A stretch of 5,862 nt of DNA from Kangiellaceae bacterium (GCA_030590405.1 JAUUYO010000211.1:1-5862); one strand, 5' to 3'. Shown: positions 1 to 5,862, counted from the first letter of the stretch. Notes: generated by a model not told the origin, from the sequence alone. Program-made: numbers and translations.

Positions 1-729
1 AAACAGCCAAACCATCCCTACATTTTAAAACTACTTTCTATAACCTATCAAAAGCTTCAAGATTGTCAGGCGATCATTGAGCTACAACCCGCACTTAAAA
101 AGCAAAACATTTTTAGCTCTGAAGAATTGCTCAAAATTGAATCCGATAATGTGCGATGTCTTTTAAAAAGTGAAGCCAAAAAAGGCGAATTAGAATCACT
201 CAAAGATACCTGGTTAAACTTACCTTCAGCGAGTCGAAAAATAAAACATAACATCCTCTTTTACGCCACTTTATTAATAAAGTTTGAACAGATGGATGAA
301 GCTGAAAAATGGATTAAACCTTTGTTCAAAAAACAGCCAGGTGCGGATGTGATCAGTCTCTACGGAAAAATAAAAAGTAGTAGCGGTAATAAGCAATTTA
401 GTTTCCTTGAAAACTGGCTGAATAATAATCCGCAGGCACCCAATAGCGTTTACCTGGCGCTTGGCAAAATCGCTTTTGAGCTATCGCTCTGGGGTAAGGC
501 AAGATTTTATTTGGAGAGAAGTTTAAGGCTGGAACCCTCTGCCGAGTGTTATTTTATGATGGCCAGAACACTTCAACAATTGGAAGATGACGACCATGCG
601 GCTGAATGTTATCGGCAAGGACTAGAATTTGTGGTTCATCCAACAAAGCCCAAACAGGCTTTGGTATTAGCTAAAGGCACCGATGATTTGGTGGAGGCTA
701 ACTTGTTGCCTAAGTTTGAAAAAGCCTGA
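1..729 (+). CDS. hemY: HemY, TPR protein of the heme biosynthesis locus (5' end outside window)
   Basis: The frame is open from the first base to the TGA at 727-729 and gives 242 residues, roughly the C-terminal 60% of a protein that is about 400 residues long in E. coli. The N-terminal two membrane helices expected of HemY lie outside the window. Visible family features are the helical HPYILKLLSITYQKLQD segment near the start, the stretch around LPSASRKIKHNILFYATLL, and TPR helix pairs at about residues 148-212 (NSVYLALGKIAFELSLWGKA, then SAECYFMMARTLQQLED and AAECYRQGLEF). HemY is an inner-membrane protein with a periplasmic TPR domain, usually at the end of hemC-hemD-hemX-hemY, and is linked to late protoporphyrin/heme synthesis; its exact role is not settled. 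It should not be confused with Bacillus HemY, a protoporphyrinogen oxidase. A converging gene remnant begins 27 bases after the stop, and I see no convincing terminator between them. The identification rests on remembered similarity to E. coli HemY. Confidence 0.88.
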   Translation, partial: KQPNHPYILKLLSITYQKLQDCQAIIELQPALKKQNIFSSEELLKIESDNVRCLLKSEAKKGELESLKDTWLNLPSASRKIKHNILFYATLLIKFEQMDEAEKWIKPLFKKQPGADVISLYGKIKSSSGNKQFSFLENWLNNNPQAPNSVYLALGKIAFELSLWGKARFYLERSLRLEPSAECYFMMARTLQQLEDDDHAAECYRQGLEFVVHPTKPKQALVLAKGTDDLVEANLLPKFEKA

Positions 730-756
730 ATAAGTGCTTCAATTTTTCAGCGGGGC

Positions 757-1220
757 TCAATTGAGTGGCATCGAGCCTGATAAACCGCTATGCCAAATTA
801 GTATGCCACTGTAGGCAGCAGCGATCAGTAATGGAAAATGGATATTTTTAACGATTGAACGCCAACCACTAGTCCAAAACCCCAATTGACCCAGGCGGCT
901 AACATCGAAATCAATGTGACCAGCACGATAGCTTGCGCCGGTGTCCTGGCGAGTTTAGCAATCGATTTTAAAAATAACTTAACCGACTTGCTCATGGCGA
1001 GAATACTGGCCAATACCAGAATAAGCACCATTTGCATGGAAAAGCTCAATAGCTTCCAGAAGCCATTACCCCAATGCTCAGCCATTTGCTCCACCGATTG
1101 GTTTTCAAAGATCAGTCCGCAGAGAAAAACGATCGCGGTGAGAATAACTGCAATTAGAAAAGCATCGGGGAGCCACCGTTACATAATGCGGCTAAAAAAA
1201 TCGGCACTGGTTTTTATCAT
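757..1220 (-). pseudogene. atoE: Remnant of a short-chain fatty acid transporter (AtoE family), N-terminal third only
   Basis: Reading minus from the ATG at 1220-1218, the peptide resembles E. coli AtoE: FFSRIM, stop, RWLPDAFLIAVILTAIVF, then HWGNGFWKLLSFSMQMVLIL and TPAQAIVLVT, then WVNWGFGLVVG. The matching AtoE segments are RWLPDPLIFAMLLT, MWGDGFWNLLAFGMQMALII and INWGFGLVVG. An AGGAG Shine-Dalgarno at 1231-1235 lies 10 bases before the ATG, so the start region is intact. Three lesions are visible. There is an in-frame TAA at codon 14 (1179-1181). Near 840 the frame changes with loss of several codons, after which FPLLIAAAYSGILIWHSGLSGSMPL continues in another frame as two blocks (FPLLIAAAYSG, GLSGSMPL). 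A TGA follows at 757-759. The remaining two thirds of a roughly 440-residue permease are missing, and the remnant stops 27 bases from the hemY end. The intact family imports short-chain fatty acids such as acetoacetate or butyrate. An 89-codon frame from a GTG at 1094 inside the remnant is unlikely to be a real protein. Confidence 0.87.
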
Positions 1221-1340
1221 TGTTATTATTCTCCTGAAATTTTTCGGAATATCTAATCAGTTGAACGGCTTTCCGTAGGCTCGGTGATAGCCTATCAAAC
1301 TACTTGCAATTATTAAATTTTTTATGGCTTATCACTCATT
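1221..1340. other. Intergenic region between the nucleosidase gene and the atoE remnant
   Basis: This 120-base non-coding stretch contains the AGGAG Shine-Dalgarno of the atoE remnant (1231-1235) and presumably its former promoter. An inverted repeat with a 6-bp stem lies at 1276-1281 / 1289-1294 (TAGGCT / AGCCTA, 7-base loop), overlapping an 11-base near-palindrome GATAGCCTATC at 1287-1297. The hairpin is not followed by a T run on the minus transcript, so I do not call it an intrinsic terminator, although it is the only candidate for the end of the oad-yheV-nucleosidase transcript. No open reading frame of note is present. Confidence 0.4.
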
Positions 1341-2096
1341 CTACGCCAGCTCACTAATTTTTTTCCCCTGCAAATAGTCAATAACTTCTATCAATTTATC
1401 ATGCAGACATTTCGCCGAATAGTCAAAATTCTTGATGAATTCTTTTTCTGACTGATTCTGTTGATCAACCAGGTTGGTGATCGATTTAATCGCAAACATC
1501 GGTATTTCATGAAGCATCGCGACCCAGGCGATCGCTGCGGCTTCCATTTCTTTGGCAACTGCTGCATGTTCATCTAAAATAAAATGCTCTTTGGAGTTTT
1601 TTTCCAGCGATGAACCGGTTGAAATGACCCCTGTTGGCATATTGAGATCTTTCGTCATTTTATCGATATTTGCAGCGGGAAACTTTCCAACGGCTGACTC
1701 TTTAAACCCTGCCAACGGTACGATGCGATCATGAAAAACAAAATAGTTTCGACTCGCATAAACGCTACCAATCATCGCCCCTTGTTCAGAAAAACCGCCA
1801 GCAGTGCCTGCACTGATAATAATATCCGGATTAAGTTGTTTGATACTTTCATAAGCCATTAAAGTCGCAGCTTCACAGCCAATATTATCAACCTGGTGCC
1901 TATGATCAATTCCACTGGTGATAATTGTTAAATGGCTTTTGGTGAGTTTTGTTTGAAAGCACTTGAATGGGAGTTGTGAAGACAAAACAGTCTGATTTTC
2001 GATTAATCTCAAGCTGTTAATCATTGGGTTGGCTTCTTCCTGCATCGCCATTAGCACAACAATATTTTTAATTTGTTGTAACTCATCGACACTCAT
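1341..2096 (-). CDS. 5'-methylthioadenosine/S-adenosylhomocysteine nucleosidase homologue, plant type, catalytic Asp replaced by Asn
   Basis: The 251-residue protein (from the ATG at 2096) belongs to the PNP/UDP nucleoside phosphorylase superfamily. It follows the plant MTAN pattern more closely than the E. coli one: AMQEEANPMI near residue 17, PDIIISAGTAGGF at 90-102, VFHDRIVP, GVISTGSSL, then KEMEAAAIAWVA at 182-193 and KSITNLVDQQ at 204-213. MTANs cleave adenine from methylthioadenosine, S-adenosylhomocysteine and 5'-deoxyadenosine in the cytoplasm. Glu21 matches E. coli Glu12 and Glu185 matches Glu174. The catalytic Asp197 position (ISDVAD in E. coli, VTDIVD in Arabidopsis MTN1) is here Asn208 in ITNLVD (codon AAC read minus from 1475-1473). 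Substrate range or activity may therefore differ from a standard MTAN. A TTG at 2099 directly precedes the ATG, and the yheV stop abuts it (TAA TTG ATG), which suggests translational coupling; I prefer the ATG because no strong Shine-Dalgarno separates the choices. The gene is the last of the minus-strand group. Confidence 0.85.
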   Translation of the reverse strand: MSVDELQQIKNIVVLMAMQEEANPMINSLRLIENQTVLSSQLPFKCFQTKLTKSHLTIITSGIDHRHQVDNIGCEAATLMAYESIKQLNPDIIISAGTAGGFSEQGAMIGSVYASRNYFVFHDRIVPLAGFKESAVGKFPAANIDKMTKDLNMPTGVISTGSSLEKNSKEHFILDEHAAVAKEMEAAAIAWVAMLHEIPMFAIKSITNLVDQQNQSEKEFIKNFDYSAKCLHDKLIEVIDYLQGKKISELA

Positions 2097-2099
2097 CAA

Positions 2100-2360
2100 T
2101 TAATCATCCAAATTAGTGATATTGATCTGCTCGGAATTTTTAAATGACGCAGCTCGCTGGTGCTTGGCAGATGGTGCTTTATTGGCATCTGACTTCTTTG
2201 GTTCAGCTTGTTTCGTTTCCTGATCGCGCTGCTCACTGGACTTGGTAAAACCACAGCTCACACAAGCGACACTTTGGTCATCCGCATACAGCACTAATGA
2301 ATCCATTTCGGAACATTGGGGGCAAATAGCACCAGCGATAAATTGTTTTTTTCTGCTCAT
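2100..2360 (-). CDS. yheV: YheV family putative zinc-ribbon protein
   Basis: This 86-residue protein starts MSRKKQFIAGAICPQC, which closely resembles E. coli YheV (MAIRKRFIAGAKCPAC). Two Cys pairs, Cys13/Cys16 and Cys33/Cys36 (CPQC and CVSCG), form a likely zinc ribbon. The family's function is unknown. E. coli YheV has about 66 residues; here the region after the ribbon is a longer, charged, low-complexity tail rich in Gln, Lys, Ser and Ala that is probably disordered. I chose the ATG at 2360 because it lines up with the family N-terminus; an in-frame TTG at 2375 would add five residues (MINKR) not seen in E. coli. The Shine-Dalgarno is weak. The gene follows oadB by 57 bases. A 4-bp hairpin (GCCA/TGGC, 2399-2410) lies in that gap but no T run follows it on the minus transcript, so read-through from oadB is likely. 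The stop abuts the nucleosidase start. Confidence 0.85.
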   Translation of the reverse strand: MSRKKQFIAGAICPQCSEMDSLVLYADDQSVACVSCGFTKSSEQRDQETKQAEPKKSDANKAPSAKHQRAASFKNSEQINITNLDD

Positions 2361-2417
2361 TCTTTTATTAATCAATTCGAACCAGATGATTTTTATTGCC
2401 AGAAGTGGCTTAAAGCA

Positions 2418-3548
2418 TTAACCAACCAATGCCAGTAGTATCCCTGCCGCCACCGCCGACCCTAACACCCCGGCGACATTGGGACCCATCGCGTGCATTA
2501 ACAAAAAGTTATGCGGATTAGCTTCTAACCCTAGTTTGTTAGCCACCCGAGCGGCCATCGGCACCGCTGATACACCTGCGGCTCCAATCAATGGATTGAT
2601 GGGATCTTTAGATAGTTTATTCATTATTTTTGCCATCAAAACGCCAGTCGCCGTACCGATTGAAAATGCGATCGCGCCAAGCGCTAAAATGCCTAAAGTT
2701 TCCACATTTAAAAATTGATCGGCGCTGAGCTTTGAACCGACTCCTAGGCCTAAAAAAATCGTGACGATATTGATCAGCTCATTTTGTGAAGTGGAACTCA
2801 ACCGCTCAACTACTCCTGACTCGCGCATTAAATTACCGAAACAAAACATCCCAACTAATGGCGTTGCGGTGGGCAAGAAAAAAATGGTCAGAAGCAAAAC
2901 CGTCAATGGAAAAATAACCTTTTCAATTTTGGTGACATGCCGCAGCTGCGCCATCTCAATCCTTCGTTCTTTTTCGGTCGTTAAAGCGCGCATGATCGGC
3001 GGCTGAATAATTGGCACTAACGCCATATAAGAATAAGCCGCCACCGCGATCGCACCGAGTAATTCCGGGGCTAATTTAGATGCCAGAAATATCGCTGTTG
3101 GTCCATCTGCGCCGCCTATGATGGCAATCGCGGAAGCATCTTGAATGGAAAACTCAATTCCAGGAACGGCGTTAAGCGCGATGGCACCAAACAAAGTGGC
3201 AAAAATGCCAAATTGCGCCGCCGCACCTAATAACAACATTTTAGGGTTGGCGATCAACGCGCCAAAATCGGTCATTGCGCCGACCCCCATAAAAATAATC
3301 AATGGAAAGACGCCGGTATCAATTCCCGCGTAATAAACATAATGGAGTAGTCCACCAGCGTCGGAAAATCCAGCGATGGGAATATTAGTCAGGATCGCGC
3401 CAAAGCCCATCGGCACCAGCAACAGCGGTTCAAAATTTTTGACGATCGCTAAATAAAGTAATCCGCTACCGACTAGCATCATTATCACCTGGCCAAATTC
3501 AAAGTTAGCCAGTCCGGTCGATAACCATAATGTGTTTAGTAATTCCAT
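2418..3548 (-). CDS. oadB: Oxaloacetate decarboxylase (Na+ extruding) beta subunit
   Basis: This 376-residue, strongly hydrophobic membrane protein catalyses decarboxylation of the carboxybiotin carried by OadA and moves Na+ outward across the inner membrane. Family hallmarks run in order: GFGAILTNIP (48-57), MTDFGALIANP (92-102), IIGGADGPTAI (143-153), YSYMALVPIIQPP (172-184), NPLIGAAGVSAVPMAARV (318-335) and NFLLMHAMGPNVAGV (347-361). The residues studied in Klebsiella OadB (Asp203, Tyr229, Asn373, Gly377, Ser382, Arg389) map at one constant offset of 55 to Asp148, Tyr174, Asn318, Gly322, Ser327 and Arg334, so the catalytic and ion-binding core is complete. The protein lacks the extra N-terminal stretch of the roughly 433-residue Klebsiella form, and the short length is also common among related beta subunits. 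It starts 7 bases after the oadA stop, implying one mRNA and coupled translation. Related methylmalonyl-CoA and glutaconyl-CoA decarboxylase beta subunits are similar, but the adjacent OadA settles the substrate. Confidence 0.96.
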   Translation of the reverse strand: MELLNTLWLSTGLANFEFGQVIMMLVGSGLLYLAIVKNFEPLLLVPMGFGAILTNIPIAGFSDAGGLLHYVYYAGIDTGVFPLIIFMGVGAMTDFGALIANPKMLLLGAAAQFGIFATLFGAIALNAVPGIEFSIQDASAIAIIGGADGPTAIFLASKLAPELLGAIAVAAYSYMALVPIIQPPIMRALTTEKERRIEMAQLRHVTKIEKVIFPLTVLLLTIFFLPTATPLVGMFCFGNLMRESGVVERLSSTSQNELINIVTIFLGLGVGSKLSADQFLNVETLGILALGAIAFSIGTATGVLMAKIMNKLSKDPINPLIGAAGVSAVPMAARVANKLGLEANPHNFLLMHAMGPNVAGVLGSAVAAGILLALVG

Positions 3549-3555
3549 AATGCCG

Positions 3556-5406
3556 TTAGCCCAAACTCAATAATGCTTCACCCACCCGAACAGCATCACC
3601 TTCTTTAATATGAATGGCGGTGACTTTACCCGCTTTAACCGCTCGAATTTCCGTTTCCATTTTCATTGCTTCCATAATGATCACAACTTCACCAGCCGCC
3701 ACTTCATCACCCAGGTTAATATTGAGCTTAAAAATATTACCCGCCAATGGTGCATCTAATGTATCTTCTGAGGCACTCGGCGCTGTGGATTTTTCCGCCT
3801 GGTTATCAGAGATATTATCAATTTCTCCCGAGGGGCCAACCACCACCTCATAAACTTTGCCATCCACTTTGACCGAATAATTTTCAATTGTCATTGAAGC
3901 GTTACTTTGAACACTAGTGGCCTGATTGGTACTGCCATCAGACTTTTGTGGCTTAGGCTCAAATGCGTCTGGGTTGTTTCTATTTTCTAAAAATTTTAAA
4001 CCAATTTGGGGAAATAATGCATAAGTTAGAACATCATCAATGATTTCATCAGCGAGGATAATGTTTTTCTGTTTAGCTAACTCGGCCAGCTCTTCAGTAA
4101 GGCTGTCCACCTCCGGTGCAAGTAGATCAGCAGGTCGACAAACGATTGCTTCTGCGCCGTCCAACACTTTTTGTTGAAGTTCAAAATCGACCGGCGCAGC
4201 AGTTTTGCCGTATTCACCTTTTAACACGCCTGCGGTTTCTTTAGTGATGGACTTATACCGTTCACCCGTCAGGACATTTAAAACCGCCTGAGTACCGACA
4301 ATTTGAGAGGTGGGCGTGACCAGTGGAATATAACCAAGATCTTTTCGGACTTTAGGGATTTCAGTCAATACTTCATCTAACTTGTCAGAAGCGCCTTGTT
4401 CTTTTAACTGGCTTTCCATATTGGTTAGCATGCCGCCTGGAACTTGCGCAATTAAAATACGGGCATCGATGCCTTTTAAGCTGCCTTCAAATTGAGCGTA
4501 TTTTTCTCTGACCTCACGAAAATAAGTGGCTACTTCGGCTAATTTGTTTAGATCAAGACCGGTATCGCGCGGGGTATCTTCAACAATTGATACGATAGTT
4601 TCTGTGGCTGAATGGCCATAAGTCATGCTCATGGAAGAAATGGCGGTATCAATAACGTCAATATCAGCGTCGATGGCTTTCATATGAGTGGCGACACTTA
4701 GTCCGGTGGTGGCATGACAATGTAGCGCGATTGGCAGCGATACCGTCTCTTTGAGTTTTGAAACAAGTTCAGCTGCAGCATAAGGTTTTAATAATCCCGC
4801 CATATCTTTTATACAAAGCGAATCCGCTCCCAGATCTTCAAGCTGTTTGGCCATAGTCAACCACCCTTCAAGATGATGTACCGGGCTCACGGTATAACTT
4901 AAAGTCCCCTGAGCATGACCACCGACCTTAATTGCTGCTTTGATCGCACTTTGCATATTGCGCACGTCATTCATCGCGTCAAAAATTCGGAAAACATCCA
5001 CCCCATTAACATGAGCTCTTTCGACAAATTTTTCTACCAGATCATCGGCATAATGGCGATAACCTAAAATATTTTGCCCACGAAACAGCATTTGCTGCCT
5101 GGTTTTTGGCATGGCTTTTTTGAGTGCGCGAATACGCTCCCAGGGATCTTCACCTAAATAACGAATACAAGAATCAAAGGTTGCCCCACCCCAGGATTCG
5201 ATCGACCAAAAGCCGACTTCGTCTAATAGTGGCGCGATCGGTAACATATCTTCCAAACGCATACGGGTTGCCAATATCGACTGGTGAGCGTCTCTTAAAA
5301 CGAGTTCTGTAATACCGAGCGGCTTGGCAGAGTCTGAATTTGAAATGTCTGAATTTGAAATGTCTGAATTTGAAATATCTGACTTGGACATGTCTGTTCT
5401 GGACAT
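3556..5406 (-). CDS. oadA: Oxaloacetate decarboxylase alpha subunit (carboxyltransferase and biotin carrier)
   Basis: This 616-residue protein transfers the carboxyl group of oxaloacetate to its own biotin, releasing pyruvate; OadB then decarboxylates the carboxybiotin. The order of domains is: a repetitive N-terminal extension (1-25); an HMGL-like TIM-barrel carboxyltransferase domain (about 28-300) with LRDAHQS (metal ligand Asp39), CIKDMAG (Lys200) and LHCHATTG (His229, His231); the conserved PYC/OADA domain (about 320-500, including PGGMLTNMESQL); a Ser/Gln/Asn-rich linker; and a C-terminal biotinyl domain (about 545-616). The biotin attachment Lys582 sits in EAMKMET, 34 residues before the C-terminus as is usual. 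The start is supported by an AAGGA Shine-Dalgarno 8 bases upstream. Most homologues begin close to the KPLGIT motif seen at 28-33, so the pentapeptide repeat before it is an addition (see repeat entry). The gene lies 23 bases after oadG and 7 before oadB, the classical oadGAB order. Pyruvate carboxylase subunit B is similar, but the flanking oadG and oadB identify this one. Confidence 0.96.
   Translation of the reverse strand: MSRTDMSKSDISNSDISNSDISNSDSAKPLGITELVLRDAHQSILATRMRLEDMLPIAPLLDEVGFWSIESWGGATFDSCIRYLGEDPWERIRALKKAMPKTRQQMLFRGQNILGYRHYADDLVEKFVERAHVNGVDVFRIFDAMNDVRNMQSAIKAAIKVGGHAQGTLSYTVSPVHHLEGWLTMAKQLEDLGADSLCIKDMAGLLKPYAAAELVSKLKETVSLPIALHCHATTGLSVATHMKAIDADIDVIDTAISSMSMTYGHSATETIVSIVEDTPRDTGLDLNKLAEVATYFREVREKYAQFEGSLKGIDARILIAQVPGGMLTNMESQLKEQGASDKLDEVLTEIPKVRKDLGYIPLVTPTSQIVGTQAVLNVLTGERYKSITKETAGVLKGEYGKTAAPVDFELQQKVLDGAEAIVCRPADLLAPEVDSLTEELAELAKQKNIILADEIIDDVLTYALFPQIGLKFLENRNNPDAFEPKPQKSDGSTNQATSVQSNASMTIENYSVKVDGKVYEVVVGPSGEIDNISDNQAEKSTAPSASEDTLDAPLAGNIFKLNINLGDEVAAGEVVIIMEAMKMETEIRAVKAGKVTAIHIKEGDAVRVGEALLSLG
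5332..5406 (-). repeat. Five-copy 15-bp tandem repeat at the 5' end of oadA
   Basis: Exactly 75 bases from the oadA initiation codon divide into five 15-base units. On the plus strand, units at 5332-5346, 5347-5361 and 5362-5376 are identical (GTCTGAATTTGAAAT); the unit at 5377-5391 matches at 11 of 15 positions and the start-proximal unit 5392-5406 at 10 of 15. They encode MSRTD, MSKSD and three ISNSD pentapeptides. Because 15 is a multiple of three, copy-number change would keep the frame. The identical inner copies suggest recent duplication by slippage, while the two outer copies are older. Confidence 0.95.
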
Positions 5407-5414
5407 AGGGCTAA

Positions 5415-5419
5415 TCCTT
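5415..5419 (-). promoter_or_regulatory. Shine-Dalgarno sequence of oadA
   Basis: AAGGA on the minus strand lies 8 bases before the ATG at 5406. This supports that start and hence translation of the whole pentapeptide repeat. The second repeat unit also has an ATG (5391-5389), but nothing resembling a ribosome site precedes it. Confidence 0.75.
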
Positions 5420-5429
5420 GGAAAATCGA

Positions 5430-5699
5430 TTAATGGTTTTTATTGATTGGATGCTCTTTACGGTAACGACTAACCGCTGCAGAAATGGCCGCGACCACCG
5501 AACTCGGATGATCAGACGATGCAGTACTGGCAGGTTTGACCGGTTTTACTTGTGGTACATTATCCGGATATCTTGATGCTAAAGGTGCAATCATTGTATT
5601 GATAACAATAATTAACAGGCTCAAGAATCCGAAAACAAAGCCCATGCCCACCAACATCAGGGTGCCCGCTTGATAGAATAAGTGTGTTGAGTCTTCCAA
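5430..5699 (-). CDS. oadG: Oxaloacetate decarboxylase gamma subunit
   Basis: This 89-residue protein has a short N-terminal segment, one membrane helix (about residues 12-36, TLMLVGMGFVFGFLSLLIIV), a Pro/Lys/Ser-rich hydrophilic linker, and the C-terminal AAISAAVSRYRKEHP motif typical of OadG. In the family, OadG ties OadA to the membrane OadB, stabilises the complex and can bind zinc through its C-terminus; here there are two His residues near the end. The start is a TTG: only TGA-GCT-CGG-CAG-GCA-CAC-ACA precedes it in frame, with no ATG or GTG, while the first downstream ATG falls inside the membrane helix. AGG at 5708-5710, 8 bases upstream, is a weak Shine-Dalgarno sequence. The TTG start gives the normal family length and could lower its expression relative to oadA. 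It is the first gene of the unit, 23 bases before oadA. Confidence 0.9.
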   Translation of the reverse strand: MEDSTHLFYQAGTLMLVGMGFVFGFLSLLIIVINTMIAPLASRYPDNVPQVKPVKPASTASSDHPSSVVAAISAAVSRYRKEHPINKNH

Positions 5700-5825
5700 T
5701 GTGTGTGCCTGCCGAGCTCAAAGCAAAGAGAATAATCTGAACTTGCCTATAAAATCAAATATCAATTAATGAATACGTAGGCAACTCATTCTATTTATTT
5801 CAATATAATACGAACTAAGCTATTG

Positions 5826-5831
5826 ATTATA
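5826..5831 (-). promoter_or_regulatory. Candidate -10 box of the oad operon promoter
   Basis: A perfect TATAAT lies on the minus strand about 130 bases before the oadG start, in a very AT-rich segment (5740-5862). No good -35 sequence is found 16-18 bases further upstream; the position is occupied by GTTTAT/TTTATA, inside a direct repeat that might bind an activator. Other AT-rich hexamers nearby (for example TATTAT at 5805-5810) are possible alternatives, so the call is tentative. Confidence 0.3.
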
Positions 5832-5839
5832 GACCATAA

Positions 5840-5860
5840 AAACAGATTATAAACAGATTA
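5840..5860. repeat. Direct repeat AAACAGATTA, 11-bp period, upstream of oadG
   Basis: AAACAGATTA occurs at 5840-5849 and again at 5851-5860. The 11-base period puts both copies on the same face of the helix, just upstream of and overlapping the -35 position of the candidate promoter. This is the arrangement used by many tandem-binding regulators, but the regulator is not identifiable and the repeat is close to the window edge. Confidence 0.5.
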
Positions 5861-5862
5861 AC

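Noticed and set aside
756..765. Perfect palindrome CTCAATTGAG just after hemY
   Set aside because: It is a single short AT-centred palindrome at the end of the remnant, without T tract or second copy; I cannot support a function.
764..810. 8-bp inverted repeat AGTGGCAT / ATGCCACT after hemY as a terminator
   Set aside because: The 31-base spacer is long and no T run follows. Both arms fall in remnant codons of atoE (Ser-Gly and Met-Pro-Leu), so chance is the simpler explanation.
886..1278. 130-codon plus-strand open frame over the atoE remnant
   Set aside because: It is antisense to sequence that clearly translates on the minus strand as AtoE-like membrane helices, and its own product shows no recognisable family or good ribosome site.
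1391..1573. 60-codon minus-strand frame inside the nucleosidase gene
   Set aside because: It is an out-of-frame shadow of the nucleosidase coding sequence with no domain signal.
2399..2410. Hairpin GCCA-GAAG-TGGC between oadB and yheV as an intrinsic terminator
   Set aside because: The stem is only 4 bp, and on the minus transcript it is followed by AATAAAAAT rather than a U run.
2479..3333. Plus-strand open frames opposite oadB
   Set aside because: They are antisense to a strongly conserved coding region. Their length is explained by the codon bias of the hydrophobic OadB protein.

Overview
The window reads as chromosomal DNA of a gammaproteobacterium of moderate GC. The 3' part of hemY, a yheV-type zinc ribbon gene and an oadGAB sodium-pump operon together fit that group, and the Na+ pump suggests a marine or salt-adapted life. 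I cannot name the genus. No phage, transposase, CRISPR or RNA gene is visible.

Layout. Positions 1-729 (+) hold the C-terminal 242 residues of HemY, whose start lies outside the window. Converging on it, 757-1220 (-) is the decayed N-terminal third of a short-chain fatty acid transporter (AtoE family). It keeps its start codon and Shine-Dalgarno sequence but has an early stop, a frameshift with a small deletion, and no 3' two thirds. Positions 1221-1340 are intergenic. From 5699 down to 1341 five genes run on the minus strand in tight order: oadG, oadA, oadB, yheV and a plant-type methylthioadenosine/SAH nucleosidase homologue. The last 160 bases (5700-5862) are AT-rich and probably hold the promoter of this unit.

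How the genes work together. OadA (carboxyltransferase plus biotin carrier), OadG (small membrane anchor) and OadB (membrane decarboxylase and Na+ channel) form the oxaloacetate decarboxylase pump, which couples decarboxylation of oxaloacetate to pyruvate with Na+ export. All catalytic landmarks of OadA and OadB that I know are present. YheV and the nucleosidase follow with short spacings and are probably co-transcribed, but no biochemical link to the pump is evident.

Points worth a second look: (1) the nucleosidase has Asn where the family's catalytic Asp is expected; (2) OadA begins with five tandem pentapeptides encoded by a 15-bp DNA repeat that starts exactly at the initiation codon; (3) the atoE remnant shows stepwise gene loss beside hemY; (4) a 10-bp direct repeat spaced by one helical turn lies upstream of oadG; (5) the hexamer CGATCG is over-represented. 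I did not find a clearly novel multi-gene system.
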